Shown here: positions 1 to 10,446 of the stretch, piece after piece
How positions within the stretch are numbered: position 1 is the first letter of the stretch
Layout: each line of letters opens with the position of its first letter
Source: Azorinus chamasolen
Lineage: Eukaryota; Mollusca; Bivalvia; Cardiida; Solecurtidae
DNA: 64,000 bases
Direction: 5' to 3'
Assembly (NCBI GenBank): GCA_963576725.1
Contig: OY755247.1
Location: 11,377,534-11,441,533 of the forward strand
Program-made: the position numbers and the translations under genes
Notes under the pieces: generated by a model
What the model was told of the DNA's origin: nothing
Database searches by the model: none
Seen by the model: the letters and a program-made list of their open reading frames with translations, nothing else

Positions 1-164
1 TCACGTTTTGAAACCATTTTGATAAATATTAAACATTTGCTCCATAGGAGCAAACATTCGATTTTATCACAATGGTTTCGAAAGAACATAGTTTTCCTTG
101 TCCTTTTCAGTAGATTTATTCAAAGAAGTTGGGTCTAAAAATAGTCTATGGGGTTGTGGGTTAA
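1..164 (-). mobile_element. Family B element, cut by window edge
   Basis: Only the hairpin and one arm are inside the window; it ends in GGGTTAA at 161-164. The palindrome around 34-52 (TTTGCTCCATAGGAGCAAA) is imperfect further out. Confidence 0.75.
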
Positions 165-276
165 CATTTTGCAAGTTAAATATAGTATATCCATAAAGTG
201 AGTTTTTCTGCCACAGAATCATGATCAGATTCCATACCTAAAATATTGATGGACGTTTTATTTTCTGTTCAAAGGT

Positions 277-526
277 TTAACCCTTTCCTCTCATAAACGT
301 CGTTTCACGCATTTGCAAACAAAGTAGACAAAGATCAGATGGCTCCTATAGGAGCCGTCTGATCAGGGTCTGCTCTGTTTGCTTTTGATATGATATAGAT
401 CTGCTTCTACAGTTTTTGTAAAAGTAAAAAATTTCCTTTGGAAATTTTACATTATAAAAATTGAGTTATTGAACATTCATGTTGTCATTATTTCTTACAT
501 GAATACAGAACAGGGAAAGGGTTTAA
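277..526 (+). mobile_element. Family A palindromic element
   Basis: Flanked by TTAA at 277-280 and 523-526. The core at 342-357 is GGCTCCTATAGGAGCC with arms reading AGATCAGA outward. The right half carries D-like sequence (GATATAGATCTGCTTCTACAG), so it is intermediate between A and D. Its right TTAA is also the left TTAA of the next element. Confidence 0.8.
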
Positions 527-786
527 CCCTTCGCTTGCTGAATTTTAAAATACATTTCTCCTTCTTTACCCATGCCCTGTTGTATAATTACATATATCTT
601 CGCTATGTATATGCACTTAGCTGTGCAATCACTGCTGTGGAGTGCACTGGTTGCACTGCACTGGTTGCACAATCAACTTGTAAATAGTGCAGACCCTGAT
701 GAGACAGCTCCTGCAGGAGCTGTCTCATCTGGGTCTTCACTATTTACAGGTAGGTATATTGACGCGAATAGCAAGCGAAGGGTTAA
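523..786 (+). mobile_element. Family C palindromic element
   Basis: Ends are CCCTTCGCTTGCTG and CAGCAAGCGAAGGG-like (here TAGCAAGCGAAGGG), flanked by TTAA. The hairpin core near 711-724 is AGCTCCTGCAGGAGCT. A 12 bp stretch CTGGTTGCACTG is doubled near 647-668. It starts in the right-hand TTAA of the preceding A element. Confidence 0.85.
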
Positions 787-1284
787 CACTTATAGTGCTG
801 AAAAATGATGTGTGCTAAAATCTTGCTCTGTGTTTCAATTTTCGCTGACCTGGTAATTACAACTTGTACCAGCTTTTGAGATACAATTGACTGATTGTCA
901 AACGGCATGCATCCTAACGAGAAGCTGTTTTACTTGGCATCTCATCCGGATCCAAGCTGTTTGCAAATGCCTTTTGGGTTGAACGTGGCACGATAATTTT
1001 GAAATGTGATGAGAATCTGTTTCTGAGTAACCTTGTAGTACTGGTAGTAGTAAAATTGAGATACTTGATAAAACTTCTTGAAGTTTGTATTATGCTTATC
1101 TCATTTCAAGGCCAGCTGACCTGATTATATGCCAAGAATCTATACAGACATGCATTTAACTGCATGCATTTTCAGCATTGGTTATCTATGCAAAGAAATG
1201 ATATTTGTTTGGCCACTATATTACTCTCAGCCAATTTTTCTTCCATTTAATTCCACAACATCTCCGTGTAATCGAATACGATGA
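787..1284. other. Mostly unassigned spacer
   Basis: No gene-like signal. At about 893-980 there is half of a family E element (GCATCTCATCCGGATCC followed by GCTGTTTGC); the rest is not recognisably repeated inside this window. Confidence 0.5.
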
Positions 1285-1430
1285 AACCTGTCTTATGTGG
1301 CCATAAAAATGCCTGATTATGGGTCTTTAAGACAGGTGTTAGCTTAATGCAGGTCAAAAGTAATGCAGAAAGCTCCTTATAGGAGCTTTTTGCATTACTT
1401 TTGCCCTGCATTAAGCAACCTCTTGTTTTT
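1285..1430. mobile_element. Family G hairpin with decayed ends
   Basis: Palindrome at 1342-1416 with arms GCTTAATGCAGG and CCTGCATTAAGC and tip GCTCCTTATAGGAGC. The outer CAGTAAAACC-type ends are poorly preserved (AACCTGTCTTATG on the left). Confidence 0.65.
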
Positions 1431-1650
1431 TAACATGGTTATGTACAATTTATTTCTACTGTAGATAAGTAAGGATCTGATCAATGGATACAAGTAGAGG
1501 AATCTGTACAAGGAGCTAGCTCCTGATAAGAGACTTAGCTCAGGCTAGCTCTGGAGTCATTAAAACCTATACAAATAGGATCCAGATTAGATGGTGTAAC
1601 TTGGCAGCTCATCAGAGTAGAAAAGTGTTGGACAAAATGACATTGAAAAT

Positions 1651-1843
1651 CAGAGCAACAGATAAATGTGCGTACCAAAACACTAAAATCGTCATTTCTC
1701 CACCAAACCCTACGTTGTGACCACTCTTTAGAATTGTCTCAAAGGGACAATTCTAAAGAGTGGTCACAACATAGGGTTTGATGCAGAAATAATGATGTTA
1801 TTCTTGAAAATGTTTTGATTTACACCTCTGATCTGAACCTCTG
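1651..1843 (+). mobile_element. Family F hAT-like miniature element (reference copy)
   Basis: Begins CAGAGCAACAGATAAA and ends GAACCTCTG. It is flanked by TTGAAAAT (1643-1650) and TTGAGAAT (1844-1851), an 8 bp duplication with one mismatch, as hAT transposases make. The centre is a long palindrome on AAACCCTACGTTGTGACC meeting its complement at a GTCTCAAAGGGAC tip. Confidence 0.8.
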
Positions 1844-1894
1844 TTGAGAATTGTAGCAGACCACAATTACTCGGCACACAAAGAGTTTGCCTTA

Positions 1895-2000
1895 CAGAAA
1901 TGCCTTTTTTACGCATTTGTAAATAGAGTAGACCCAGACCAGACAGCTCCTGTTTATGAAATAATATACACATGTAGATATGATTCTACAGTTTCTTCCT
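1895..2000 (-). mobile_element. Family D remnant with half a palindrome
   Basis: Left arm AGAGTAGACCCAGACC runs to AGCTCCTG and then jumps straight to TTTATGAAATAATATAC, so the whole right hairpin arm is missing. The same junction occurs near 20372. Confidence 0.6.
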
Positions 2001-2161
2001 TACTACTTACTTATCGGTCTTTTGATTAACGTGCAGGTGCAGGAGCATCTTAAATTCCATGGTCAAAAATGAATGTTCTTGTTCGTAATGCCATTAAACT
2101 TTTAACTAATTAATATTCATATATAATATTGATCAGGTAACCGGTTTATATACATACCATC

Positions 2162-2385
2162 TTATCCCATTCCCTCATATTGACGACTCTGTAGAAGTCA
2201 CCTTGTGAAACCATTCACGGTGATCAATAGAGCATTTGCTCCTATAGGAGCAAATGCTCTATTTATCACAATGGTTTCAAACTACAAAATTCTAAAAAAT
2301 TTCCTTTTCTCTAGTTAATGCTCCTTTTCGGTAGATTTATTCAAAGAGGTTGTATCTAAAAATAGCCTATGAGGTAAAGGGTTAT
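2162..2385 (-). mobile_element. Family B element
   Basis: Starts TTATCCCATTCCCTCATATTG and ends AGGTAAAGGGTTATT; both TTAA flanks are mutated. Hairpin tip GCTCCTATAGGAGC near 2247. Confidence 0.75.
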
Positions 2386-2444
2386 TGCAATGCAGACTGC
2401 AGGTTAGAAAAAGTCCCAATTACAAGAATATGTAGCATAAAGTG

Positions 2445-2786
2445 TTAAACCCTTTCTTTTTCTGTATCAGTGGAATGGTGTCAGATCAATCACTCTCGAT
2501 AGCAGTTACAATACACTAGATTTGAACAAGTTGTCTCCCTTTCTTCTAGTTATTTTAGTTGTATATCTCACCTGAGCATGAATTTCTTATATAGTGAATA
2601 TCATTGTCAGTCTGTCCATATGTAATACACTTAACAAACACATCTTGTTGCTTTTAGTATCTGATCTATATCGTCATTAGCAAACAGAGCAAACCCTAAT
2701 CAGACAGCTCCTAAAAAAGCCATCTGATCTGGGTCTTCTGTATTTACAAATGCATGAAAAGCCGTTTATATAAAGGAAAGGGTTAA
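2445..2786 (-). mobile_element. Family A-like element with an unusual left half
   Basis: TTAA at both ends (2445-2448, 2783-2786). From about 2670 rightwards it is standard A, with a damaged tip AGCTCCTAAAAAAGCC. The left 200 bases do not match other A copies seen here, so an older insertion or divergence is likely. Confidence 0.5.
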
Positions 2787-2833
2787 AACAGAGGGAAATA
2801 TATTGAAGCTTGGACACCTCATCAAACTGTCTA

Positions 2834-3037
2834 CAGCAAAATCTTGATTATTCGAATTTTTTGTATAGAAGAATTTAGACCCATTTAGGCAGGTAGGTGC
2901 TTAATGCATGGTGAAAGTCATGCAGAAAGCTCCTGGAGGAGCTTTCTGCATGACTTTCACCATGCATGAAGCTGCCACCTGTCTTAAAGATCGATAATAA
3001 TATGCATTTTAGTGTTCGAATAATCAAAGTTTTACTG
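2834..3037. mobile_element. Family G TA-flanked palindromic element
   Basis: TA precedes CAGCAAAATCTTGATT and follows AATCAAAGTTTTACTG. The terminal repeats extend through GATTATTCGAA. Central palindrome 2892-2975 with tip AGCTCCTGGAGGAGCT. Confidence 0.75.
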
Positions 3038-3335
3038 TATTTAAAAAAAAAAAATCCATGAGCAGATACTGGTTGCAACTGTCTTCTGCCCATGATGCTG
3101 TCCAGGCTATTTACAGAAAAAGTGATTGTCTATTTTGCATTTTTCCAGAAAACAAATTACATTTTTACTAGCACAATTATACCCTAATTACATGATGCAG
3201 ACAAAGCTAGGCTAATTAATAGTGTATATGCAGATCAAACTGCTCCTTTAGTTTGCTCAGGGTCTACACAATTTGCAACTATGTCAGCTCTAATTCAAAG
3301 TTATCAAAATGGAACTAAATTGAATTATTTTACTT

Positions 3336-4464
3336 GAACACATTCCCTCATGGGTTATTTTTAGATCCAACCTCTTTGAATAAATCTACTGAAACGGAGC
3401 ATTAATTAGAGAAAAGGAAAAGTTCAGAATTTCGTAGTTTAAAACTACAGTCAAACCTGTTTTTAGAGACATAGTTTTGGGAGAAAGCCAAAAGTGTCGT
3501 ATCTCACAGGGTGTCTTTGAATTCAGGTTGAAAATTTCATGGGCCCAGGGTCCATGTTGTATTGATCGACATTCTTCGCGAAAACTGATGACATTTCAAA
3601 TTTATATCTAGGTATTACTTTTTTAGGGTTTGGAATGGAATAAACTATTTTATGATTTTACTACTTTAGTGTCCTTATCAATAATTCTATCAATAAAAAG
3701 TAAGTTTGTGCACAAAACAAATTCATGAAAATCAGAAGCCTCGTAGTTTTTCGAAGCGTTTCGGCCCATTGCCACAACGAGGCCAAACACACCTGTCTTT
3801 GACAGGGAAGCAGAGGCACATTTCTATATGTCTGTATCTTAATTATGAGAATGCAATTTATGTTATAATGAAATAAACCTTTTAAAGTGGTGTGGTTAAC
3901 TTCTTGTCAAGTTATGAAACCAATTTGGCAATTAAATCACTAGAATAGCCAATTACGACATTATGACCGATTTCCGGTATAAATAAATGGATGATTAAAG
4001 CGCAGTTCATTATCAAAATTTTATGGTTGGGTAGCTAGCTATAAAAACTCTAACAGTATTGAGACTAACAGACCAACTGGACCAGATAATCCCTTATCAC
4101 CTTGGGCATTAATCCTTTGACACGTTAATGAGGGCAATTAAGTACAAACACAATGATACAGTGAAAGCTCATTGTCGCTAAAAACAATGTCGTTTGCCGA
4201 GTTGGGAGTACAAATTTAGTGTCGTATGTCGCATCTGCCAGTGTGTCACTATATACAGTTGAAATATAGAGGAAAATACATCGGGAGGAAGGAAATACTG
4301 TCGCATCTGGCAGGATGTCGCTAAAAACAATGTGTCGCTAGGACAGGTTTGACTGTATTGTGATAAATAGAGCATTTGCTCCTAGAGGAGCAAATGTTCT
4401 ATTTATCACAATGGTTTCAAAGGGTGACTTTTGCAGAGGCGTCAATATTGGGGAATGGGTTTAA
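3336..4464 (+). mobile_element. Family B element split by element H
   Basis: The left part (CATTCCCTCATGGG to GTAGTTTAAAAC) and the right part (TTGTGATAAATAGAGCATTTG to GGGAATGGGTTTAA) join cleanly if the 908 bp insertion and one TA are removed. The right TTAA (4461-4464) also begins element I. Confidence 0.8.
3448..4355. mobile_element. Element H, TA-flanked with 13-15 bp inverted ends
   Basis: CAGTCAAACCTGT at the left is the exact complement of ACAGGTTTGACTG at the right, each next to TA (3446-3447, 4356-4357). The inside has no transposase-like reading frame. Internal AAAAACAATGTCG-type motifs recur near the right end. Ends and target resemble pogo/Tc1-type elements. Confidence 0.8.
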
Positions 4465-4959
4465 AGGGGAAGTCCCTACATTTGACGTGTTTCAAAAACA
4501 CCTAAAATATACAAAACTCATTTGTTTATGTGCTGAAAAGTAGTATATTGCAAGAAAATCCATCTAATTACCGTTTATAATGACAAAACATCCATGTGTT
4601 TGATATCGCCGATCCCAACTTTACTCCCGATGTTTCAGTTTTATTAGGTTTGGGTTTTAGTCTCGTAACTGTTCCCACTATTCGCGTTTCTCCGACCACT
4701 TCCGAGAAAAGCCATTACGTAAACAATGGAGGGGTCGGGTGATCATCGGCAAACGCGGAAAAGTTTAACGAAAACGGACGATAATATTGTGTTGTAGAAC
4801 AAAAATTATAAGCAATGATGAAATCGGTTTATTTGTGTCACAGGGGCATTTTTTCGATATAAGTTCAAATTGGCAACCTTAATAATAATGAATGAGCATA
4901 ACAAATACCAAGTTTTATGATATTATTGAAAATATGCGTTCATTGTAGGGACTTCCTCT
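4465..4959. mobile_element. Element I, TTAA-flanked miniature element
   Basis: AGGGGAAGTCCCTACA at the left matches TGTAGGGACTTCCTCT at the right as an inverted repeat with one mismatch. TTAA lies on each side (4461-4464, 4960-4963). No coding frame and no central palindrome. Further copies are at 22790-23342 and, reversed, 30930-31150. Confidence 0.75.
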
Positions 4960-5183
4960 TTAAATACTGGTAGAGAGGGGAGATTGAGTGTCTCGTTATT
5001 TAAGGTAATTCTTGCAGTAACAAATGAATAGTTTGGCAAGCTCTAATATAATGCACATTATTGTAGATCATGACATGACGTGCAAGGCAATAAAATTAAT
5101 TTTCAAGATAAAGTCAGCTGTGGAATAAATTGGTTGATAAGGTAATAAGGCTTCTATCTTGCAGAACCAATTTTGCAGTTCTT

Positions 5184-5394
5184 TTAACTCTTTCGCTGCC
5201 AATGTCGCGTCTGTGATTACCTGTGCAAACAGTTTGGATCCCGATGAGACGTCTAGCAACTCGGCGTCTCATCAGGTATCCAAACTGTTTGTTACTGTGA
5301 CAATGGTTTTTTAAAGTAAAATGAACTTTTTTGTAAATAAATTGTAGCAGATGACAAAATTTGCAGACGACAAATTTGGCAGAGAAAGCGTTAA
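5184..5394 (+). mobile_element. Family E element
   Basis: TTAA-flanked, ends CTCTTTCGCTGCC and GGCAGAGAAAGCG. The hairpin pairs CAAACAGTTTGGATC with its complement around 5223-5291; the tip is GACGTCTAGCAACTCGGCGTC. Confidence 0.75.
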
Positions 5395-5617
5395 CAATAA
5401 CATTTTTTTCTGTAAAGTCAGTGTTTGATAAAGTTTATTACTCTGGTAATATTAAATTACCCACTGCTGGTTACATGGAAGTTTTGGCAGCTGGTGCATC
5501 TGGCATAGGTGTCTTATAAATAAGTCTTTAGGAGTAAGTCATTGGAAATCCTGGTGTGTCAAGGCTCGTCTGATCTCAGATGTCACATAATCTAGTCAGT
5601 TGTGGAAGAATATGTAG

Positions 5618-5735
5618 AGAGTTTTACCCTTTACCTGTTCTATGTTTATTCCAAATTTCAATACCTACTAAATGTTCATGAACAAAATAGTTATAATGAA
5701 ATGTCGAAGGTTGAACATGGTAGCCATCCAGGAAA
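5618..5735 (-). mobile_element. Family A fragment
   Basis: ACCCTTTACCTGTTCTATG through AAGGTTGAACATGGTAG, the arm of A outside the palindrome. It stops before the hairpin. Confidence 0.6.
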
Positions 5736-5799
5736 TTTGTTTCCTCTGATTTCTGGCAACCCTGACCTAAAGCTAAAGTCCAAATAAGAGGTGAAATGA

Positions 5800-5957
5800 A
5801 AACATTTTCAAGAATAACTTCTTTTATGATTAATCCCCATCAAACCCTATGTTGTGACCACTCTTTAGAGGATTCTAAAGAGTCGGGTTACAACATAGGG
5901 TTTGGTGGAGAAATGACGATTTTAGTATTTGAGTACACACTTTTATCTGTTGCTCTG
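5800..5957 (-). mobile_element. Family F element, shortened tip
   Basis: Runs from CATTTTCAAGAATAAC to CTGTTGCTCTG. Hairpin arms AAACCCTATGTTGTGACC and its complement survive; the tip between the two CTTTAGA-type motifs is shortened. Confidence 0.65.
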
Positions 5958-5966
5958 CTAAAAGAA

Positions 5967-6470
5967 TTAACCCTTTATCTCATAAATATTCATGTGAGAA
6001 ATAATGACCTCTGCATGCATAATCTATTAGCTGAAATTTCCTAATGGCATATATTATCCCTTCTCTTGCTGAATTTTAAAATACATTTCTCCTTCTTTAC
6101 CCATGCTCTGTTGTATAATTACATATATCTTCACTGTGTACACGTATTTCGCTGCGCAATCACTGCTGTGGAGTGCACTGGTTGCACAATCAGCTTGTAA
6201 ATAGTGCAGACCCTGATGAGACGGCTCCTGCAGGAGCTGTCTCATCTGGGTCTTCACTATTTACAGGTAGGTATATTGACGTGAACAGCAAGCGAAGTGT
6301 TAGGAACACAGGAATATTTGACCATGGCAGAAACAGCTGCAGAATCATATCTATATAATTCCATAAGCAGAGTAGACCCTGATCAGATGAGCCCCTGGAG
6401 GACCCATCTGATCAGGGTCTACTCAGTTTGCAAAGGTGTGAAAAGCATCTCTATAATCAGGGAAACAAGT
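5967..6470 (+). mobile_element. Family D element split by a C element
   Basis: The left end TTAACCCTTTATCTC is followed by D sequence to 6053, then a C element, then D again from GAACACAGGAATATTTG through the hairpin (AGCAGAGTAGACCCTG). The right end is decayed near 6470. Confidence 0.7.
6054..6303 (+). mobile_element. Family C element nested in D
   Basis: Starts TTATCCCTTCTCTTGCTG and ends GCAAGCGAAGTGTTAG, so both flanks are one base off TTAA. The tip near 6226 is GGCTCCTGCAGGAGCT. Confidence 0.8.
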
Positions 6471-6496
6471 TGATGTGATGTGGCTCATTTACAAAA

Positions 6497-6577
6497 TTTC
6501 GAGGGCTTGGAGCAAAACTATTGTAACTCCTTCACAAAGTGAAGGAGTTACAATAGTTTTGCTCCAAGCCCTCGAAA
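6497..6577. repeat. Element J, perfect 39 bp-arm palindrome
   Basis: From TTTCGAGGGCTTGG to CCAAGCCCTCGAAA every base of the 39 bp arms pairs, leaving a 3-base AAA loop between GTAACTCCTTCAC and its complement. Other copies lie at 42882, 49378, 52709 and 54417, often inside A or D elements. Confidence 0.85.
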
Positions 6578-6827
6578 TGTTCAGTTGATAATCTTTTGAA
6601 AGCTCTCCGAGTTCATACAGACATCTGTCGGCGCTTTCCATATGACAACATCGCCAACCATCAACACTTCAACCCATCAAAAGAAACGTAACATACGGAT
6701 TGTGCAATCAGTCATCCATTCCAGTACTTGGCTCCCAAAGCTGCACTGACTGACCTTATAATGTGTTTCACATGTTTTGACACTTTTTTGTTTTTTTTCT
6801 TCATCCAAACACTGAGGCTACATCAGT
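6578..6827. other. Spacer without recognised repeats
   Basis: Not similar to the repeat families of this window. Contains a T-run near 6785-6799. No exon-like signal found. Confidence 0.4.
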
Positions 6828-6984
6828 TTAATCCTTTCATTCTTATAAACGTGTTTTCACGCATTTGCAAACGGAGTAGACCCCGGTTTGGATTCTAAAA
6901 TAGCTACAATGTTCCACCATCCATATTTCATTTTGTCCATGAATATTGAAATATGGAAGAAACATAGAACAGGAAAAGGGTTGA
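6828..6984 (+). mobile_element. Family A element lacking its palindrome
   Basis: TTAA at 6828 and TTGA at 6981. Sequence jumps from GAGTAGACCCCGG to GATTCTAAAATAGCTAC, removing the hairpin and keeping both ends. Confidence 0.75.
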
Positions 6985-7160
6985 GAGTTGAGCTACTTTT
7001 TTTTCTGAAAATATCATCTGATTTTTATTTTGTTTACTCTTTTGCATTTTTTACCTGACAAAGGAAAGGTTTTTATCCCTGAGAGATGGTTTTTTGTCCT
7101 TTGAACTCAGGGCATCAATGCTCTGTTTCGAGTACTAGTGTCATTCTCATGTTACTTATA

Positions 7161-7395
7161 TTAACCCTTCGCTTGCTGAATTTTAAAATAAATTTCTCCT
7201 TCTTTACCCATGCCCTCTTGTATAATTACATATCTTCACTGTGTACAAGTATTTCGCTGTGCAATCACTGCTGTGGAGTGCACTGATTGCACATAGTACA
7301 GACCCTGATGAGACAGCTCCTGCAGGAGCTGTCTCATCCGGGTCTTCACTATTTACAGGTAGGTATATTGACGTGAATAGCAAGCGAAGGGTTAA
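7161..7395 (+). mobile_element. Family C element
   Basis: Intact TTAA flanks, ends CCCTTCGCTTGCTG and GCAAGCGAAGGG. The CTGGTTGCACAATCAAC block before the hairpin is shortened. Tip near 7316 AGCTCCTGCAGGAGCT. Confidence 0.85.
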
Positions 7396-7408
7396 AAATC
7401 AAACAGAC

Positions 7409-7595
7409 TTAACCCTTTACTTAAGGAGCCATCTGATCAGGGTCTGCACTGTTTGTTTTGACATGATATAGATCTAGTTCTACAGTTTCTATCAAAGCAA
7501 ATTATTACTTGAAAAGTTACATTATAAAACTTCTGCTGATGAATATTCATGATGTCGTAATTTCGTATTTGAATATTGAACAAGAAATGGATTAA
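7409..7595 (-). mobile_element. Family D element missing the left arm
   Basis: TTAACCCTTTACTTA runs directly into AGGAGCCATCTGATCAGG, so the outer left arm and half the hairpin are lost. The right TTAA (7592-7595) is shared with the next B element. Confidence 0.7.
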
Positions 7596-7810
7596 CCCAT
7601 TCCGGCATAGCCTATTTTTAGACCCGACCTCTTTGAAAAAAGCTACCGAAAAGCAGCATTTATTAGAGAAAAGGTAAATTTTGGATTCTTGTAGTCTTGA
7701 AACCATTGTGACAAATAGAGCATTTGCTCCCAAGGAGCAAATGCTCTATTTATCACAATGATTTCAGAAAGTGACTTTACAGAGGCGTCAATATGTGGGA
7801 AATGGGTTAA
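7592..7810 (+). mobile_element. Family B element
   Basis: TTAA on both sides. Hairpin pairs GAGCATTTGCTCC with GGAGCAAATGCTC around 7715-7755, with tip CTCCCAAGGAG. Confidence 0.85.
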
Positions 7811-7832
7811 CAGAATTTTTATAATGGCCTGT

Positions 7833-8030
7833 CAGAGCAACAAATAAAAGTGCATACTAAAAATACACTAAAATTATCATTTCTCTACCAAACCCTATGT
7901 TGTGACCACTCTTTAGAATTGTCTCGTTGAGACGATTTGAAAGAGTGGTCACAACATAGGGTTTGGTAGAGAAATAAAGATGTTATTCTTGAAAATGTTT
8001 TAATTTATGCTTCTTAATTATCTGGACCAC
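7833..8030 (+). mobile_element. Family F element nested in D sequence
   Basis: Begins CAGAGCAACAAATAAA and ends near TATCTGGACCAC. Flanks TGGCCTGT and TGGCCATA share TGGCC, a decayed target duplication. D-type sequence is on both sides (TTTTTATAATGGCC, then CATATGAACAAGGAC). Confidence 0.7.
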
Positions 8031-8192
8031 TGGCCATATGAACAAGGACATTTCTGGCCAATGCATAAACTGTAGAATCAAATCTACCATTATATACTAT
8101 CATAAGCAAACAGAGGAGACCCAGATCAAACAACTTCTACAGAGATTTCCTAGTCTTAAAAAGCTAACTAGCTATTGAAAGTTATTAAATTA

Positions 8193-8265
8193 CAGTAAAA
8201 TTGTTTAAACTGCTCACTTACTGTTTCAACAAGGGAATCTTAAAAAAGGGCAGGTGGATGCTTAT
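8193..8265. mobile_element. Family G left-end fragment
   Basis: TA followed by CAGTAAAATTGTTTAAAC and, 50 bases later, GGGCAGGTGGATGCTTA. The hairpin and right end are absent. Confidence 0.5.
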
Positions 8266-8781
8266 GGAGAGTCTGTCTATAAATATCATGTTTGTTGTTA
8301 AAAATCTCATAACCATTGAAATCATACTGTTTGGACCTTTTCTATGAAGATTTCCCTGCATATCTTGTATTCTTGCACAAAACGTGCTGTTGTAGTCCCG
8401 CTAGACCATGTATTAACAAGGCGATTCTCGTGCTCACGCGCTGTTGTTGACCGGTTTTAATTATACCTATTCGGGGCCTAAGGTAAACAATGGACGCGAA
8501 TACTATAGCGTTTTGTAGGTGAACGCCGGTGCGAGTATTTCAGGGGCACCGACAATGAACTGTTTTTAGTGATATACATATTGAATGAAATTCCGTGTAA
8601 ACGGTATTAGATACAATCATGATTTGACGTCAGAAAAAGAAAACAAACCAGTGGCCCGGAAACAGCATACATCGAACGAGGTGTCAAGGGAATGTATAGT
8701 TTTGCTGCCGTAACTTTGCTTGTATTTGGAAGAATTACATTGATGCAGGAAAGCAGAAAATTGGTTTTATGCAAGAATAGC

Positions 8782-8870
8782 GTTAATACACGTTTGTTTT
8801 CGGGCAATAACATCTGCAGTGTCCCTCGGGACACTGCAGAATGTTATTGCCCGAAAAAACGTGTATTAAC
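8782..8870. repeat. Element K, 89 bp palindrome
   Basis: GTTAATACACGTTTG at the left pairs with AACGTGTATTAAC at the right, through TTCGGGCAATAACAT to a tip GTGTCCCTCGGGACAC. TTAA is present at both outer edges. Single copy in this window. Surrounding sequence (8390-8960) is otherwise unassigned and relatively GC-rich. Confidence 0.7.
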
Positions 8871-9096
8871 CCTCTATTGTAAAACACTTTTGTGAATCAA
8901 TAATAACAGTTTACAGCTGTAATAAACGCCCCGGGGGCGTAAGTTAAATTTTTATAGTTTTGAAAGGAGCTTTTTGCAGTTTGTATACAGGCGGTAGCCT
9001 AATGCAGAATGAAAAAATGCAGAAACTTCTTAGACAACATTATGCTTATATTATAACCACCTGTATTTTGAAAAAAAAACCAACATGCGTCTTTAT

Positions 9097-9348
9097 TTAA
9101 CCTATTCCCTCATATTGACTCCTTTTGAAGCCTCTGCAAAGTCACCTGTTGAAACCATTGTGATAAATAGAGCATTATTTTGATCCATTGTGATAAATAG
9201 AGCATTATTTTGATCCTATAGGAGCTTTATCACAATTGTTTCAAAATTACAAAATTTTGAATTCTTTTCTGTTGTTATTATGCTCCTTTTTCGGTAGATT
9301 TATTCAAAGAGGTTGGATCTAAAAATAGCCTATGAGGGAATGAGTTAA
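9097..9348 (-). mobile_element. Family B element with doubled hairpin arm
   Basis: TTAA-flanked. The segment CCATTGTGATAAATAGAGC..TTTTGATC appears twice in a row (about 9154-9214) and the right hairpin arm is reduced to GGAGCTTTATCAC. A decayed G fragment (GGCGGTAGCCTAATGCAG) precedes it near 8990. Confidence 0.75.
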
Positions 9349-9466
9349 TGGTTATTGTATAGGCTCTTAGTTGTTTTATTCATTATTAGTTTATATGGGA
9401 ACGTTTTAGAATGGGGCGTTTACAAAGGAGAATACGGTTATTAAGTTTCACCCCATTTTGATCATT

Positions 9467-9720
9467 TTAACCCATTACCTCATTAGGCTTTTTTTTAGAC
9501 CCAGCCTCTTTGAATATTTCTACTGAAAAAGGAGCATTTACTTAATACTAGAGAAAAGAATTATTTTAGAATTGTGTAGTTGAAACCATTTTGATAAACA
9601 GAGAATTTTGCTCCATTATCACAATGATTTCAAAAAGTGACTTTTACATATAAGGCATCAAAAGGTGACTTCTGCATACTGCCTGCATTGAAATGCGTCA
9701 ACAGGAGGGAATAGGTTTAA
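9467..9720 (+). mobile_element. Family B element, hairpin reduced
   Basis: TTAA at 9467 and 9717. The hairpin keeps only GAGAATTTTGCTCCATTATCAC. AAAAGGTGACTTCTG-type sequence near the right end is doubled. The right TTAA is shared with the next element. Confidence 0.75.
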
Positions 9721-9954
9721 CCCTAAATTCCTCCATAAATGCGCCTTTCTGTAATGCCTCTGTTATAACCACTTCTTGGAACCATTGTGATAAATAGAGC
9801 ATAAATTTTGCTCCTATAGGAACAAATGCTCTATTTATCACTGGTTCCAAACTACAAAATTCTAAAATTTTACTTTTCTCTGGTAAATGCTCCTTTTGGG
9901 TAGATTCATTCAAAGAGGTTGGGTCTAAAAATAGCCTATGGAAGAAAGGGATAA
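9717..9954 (-). mobile_element. Family B element
   Basis: TTAA at the left, ATAA at the right. Tip TTTTGCTCCTATAGGAACAAA near 9808. Head-to-head with the preceding B across one TTAA. Confidence 0.8.
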
Positions 9955-10446
9955 CCGCCTGAGTATTTATGTAAAAAATAATAAATATAGCATAGTAGTA
10001 ATTAGTGTAGAGCCTGATTAAATCGATTATAATAGTAGGGCATTGTGACGGGGGGGGGGGTGTTCTTTGTATCTACTACCCTCATTCTGTGGGGATTCTA
10101 CAATTAGCCTATAGTTGTCAGAAAAGGATGTTAATCAACACTACCAACCAACCAACCAAACTGTTCCTTTGATTTTGTTACGCAATATTCACCTATTTCT
10201 GTCCTAATACTTAGGTAATTAGGATGCACGGTGTTCAAACAAATAGTTTATGTTTGTTTGTGTTTTAATGTTTGTCTTAGAAACTCATAGGAGAAATATG
10301 TTTATTGGTAATATCAGTCATAGAGGTGTGTGGGAAAATCATAGGTTTTGTCTAATCAGTGTTGCACAAGCACCAACAAAAGAATACCAGTTTTCTGCAA
10401 AAGAAAAGGAAGCTTTAATGTAAGTTATGGTCAATGTCTCCATTTG
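9955..10446. other. Spacer without recognised repeats
   Basis: Contains a G run near 10051-10060 and (CCAA)n near 10144-10158. Nothing else recognised. Confidence 0.4.

Noticed and set aside
6054..6257. Recurrent reading frames of about 60-80 codons in the C elements (also 572-808, 10521-10724, 29675-29917)
   Set aside because: They lie inside the palindromic repeat, run on both strands and are broken differently in each copy; they come from the repeat, not from a gene.
7437..7733. 98-codon frame on the minus strand
   Set aside because: It spans the junction of D and B elements and has no counterpart in other copies.
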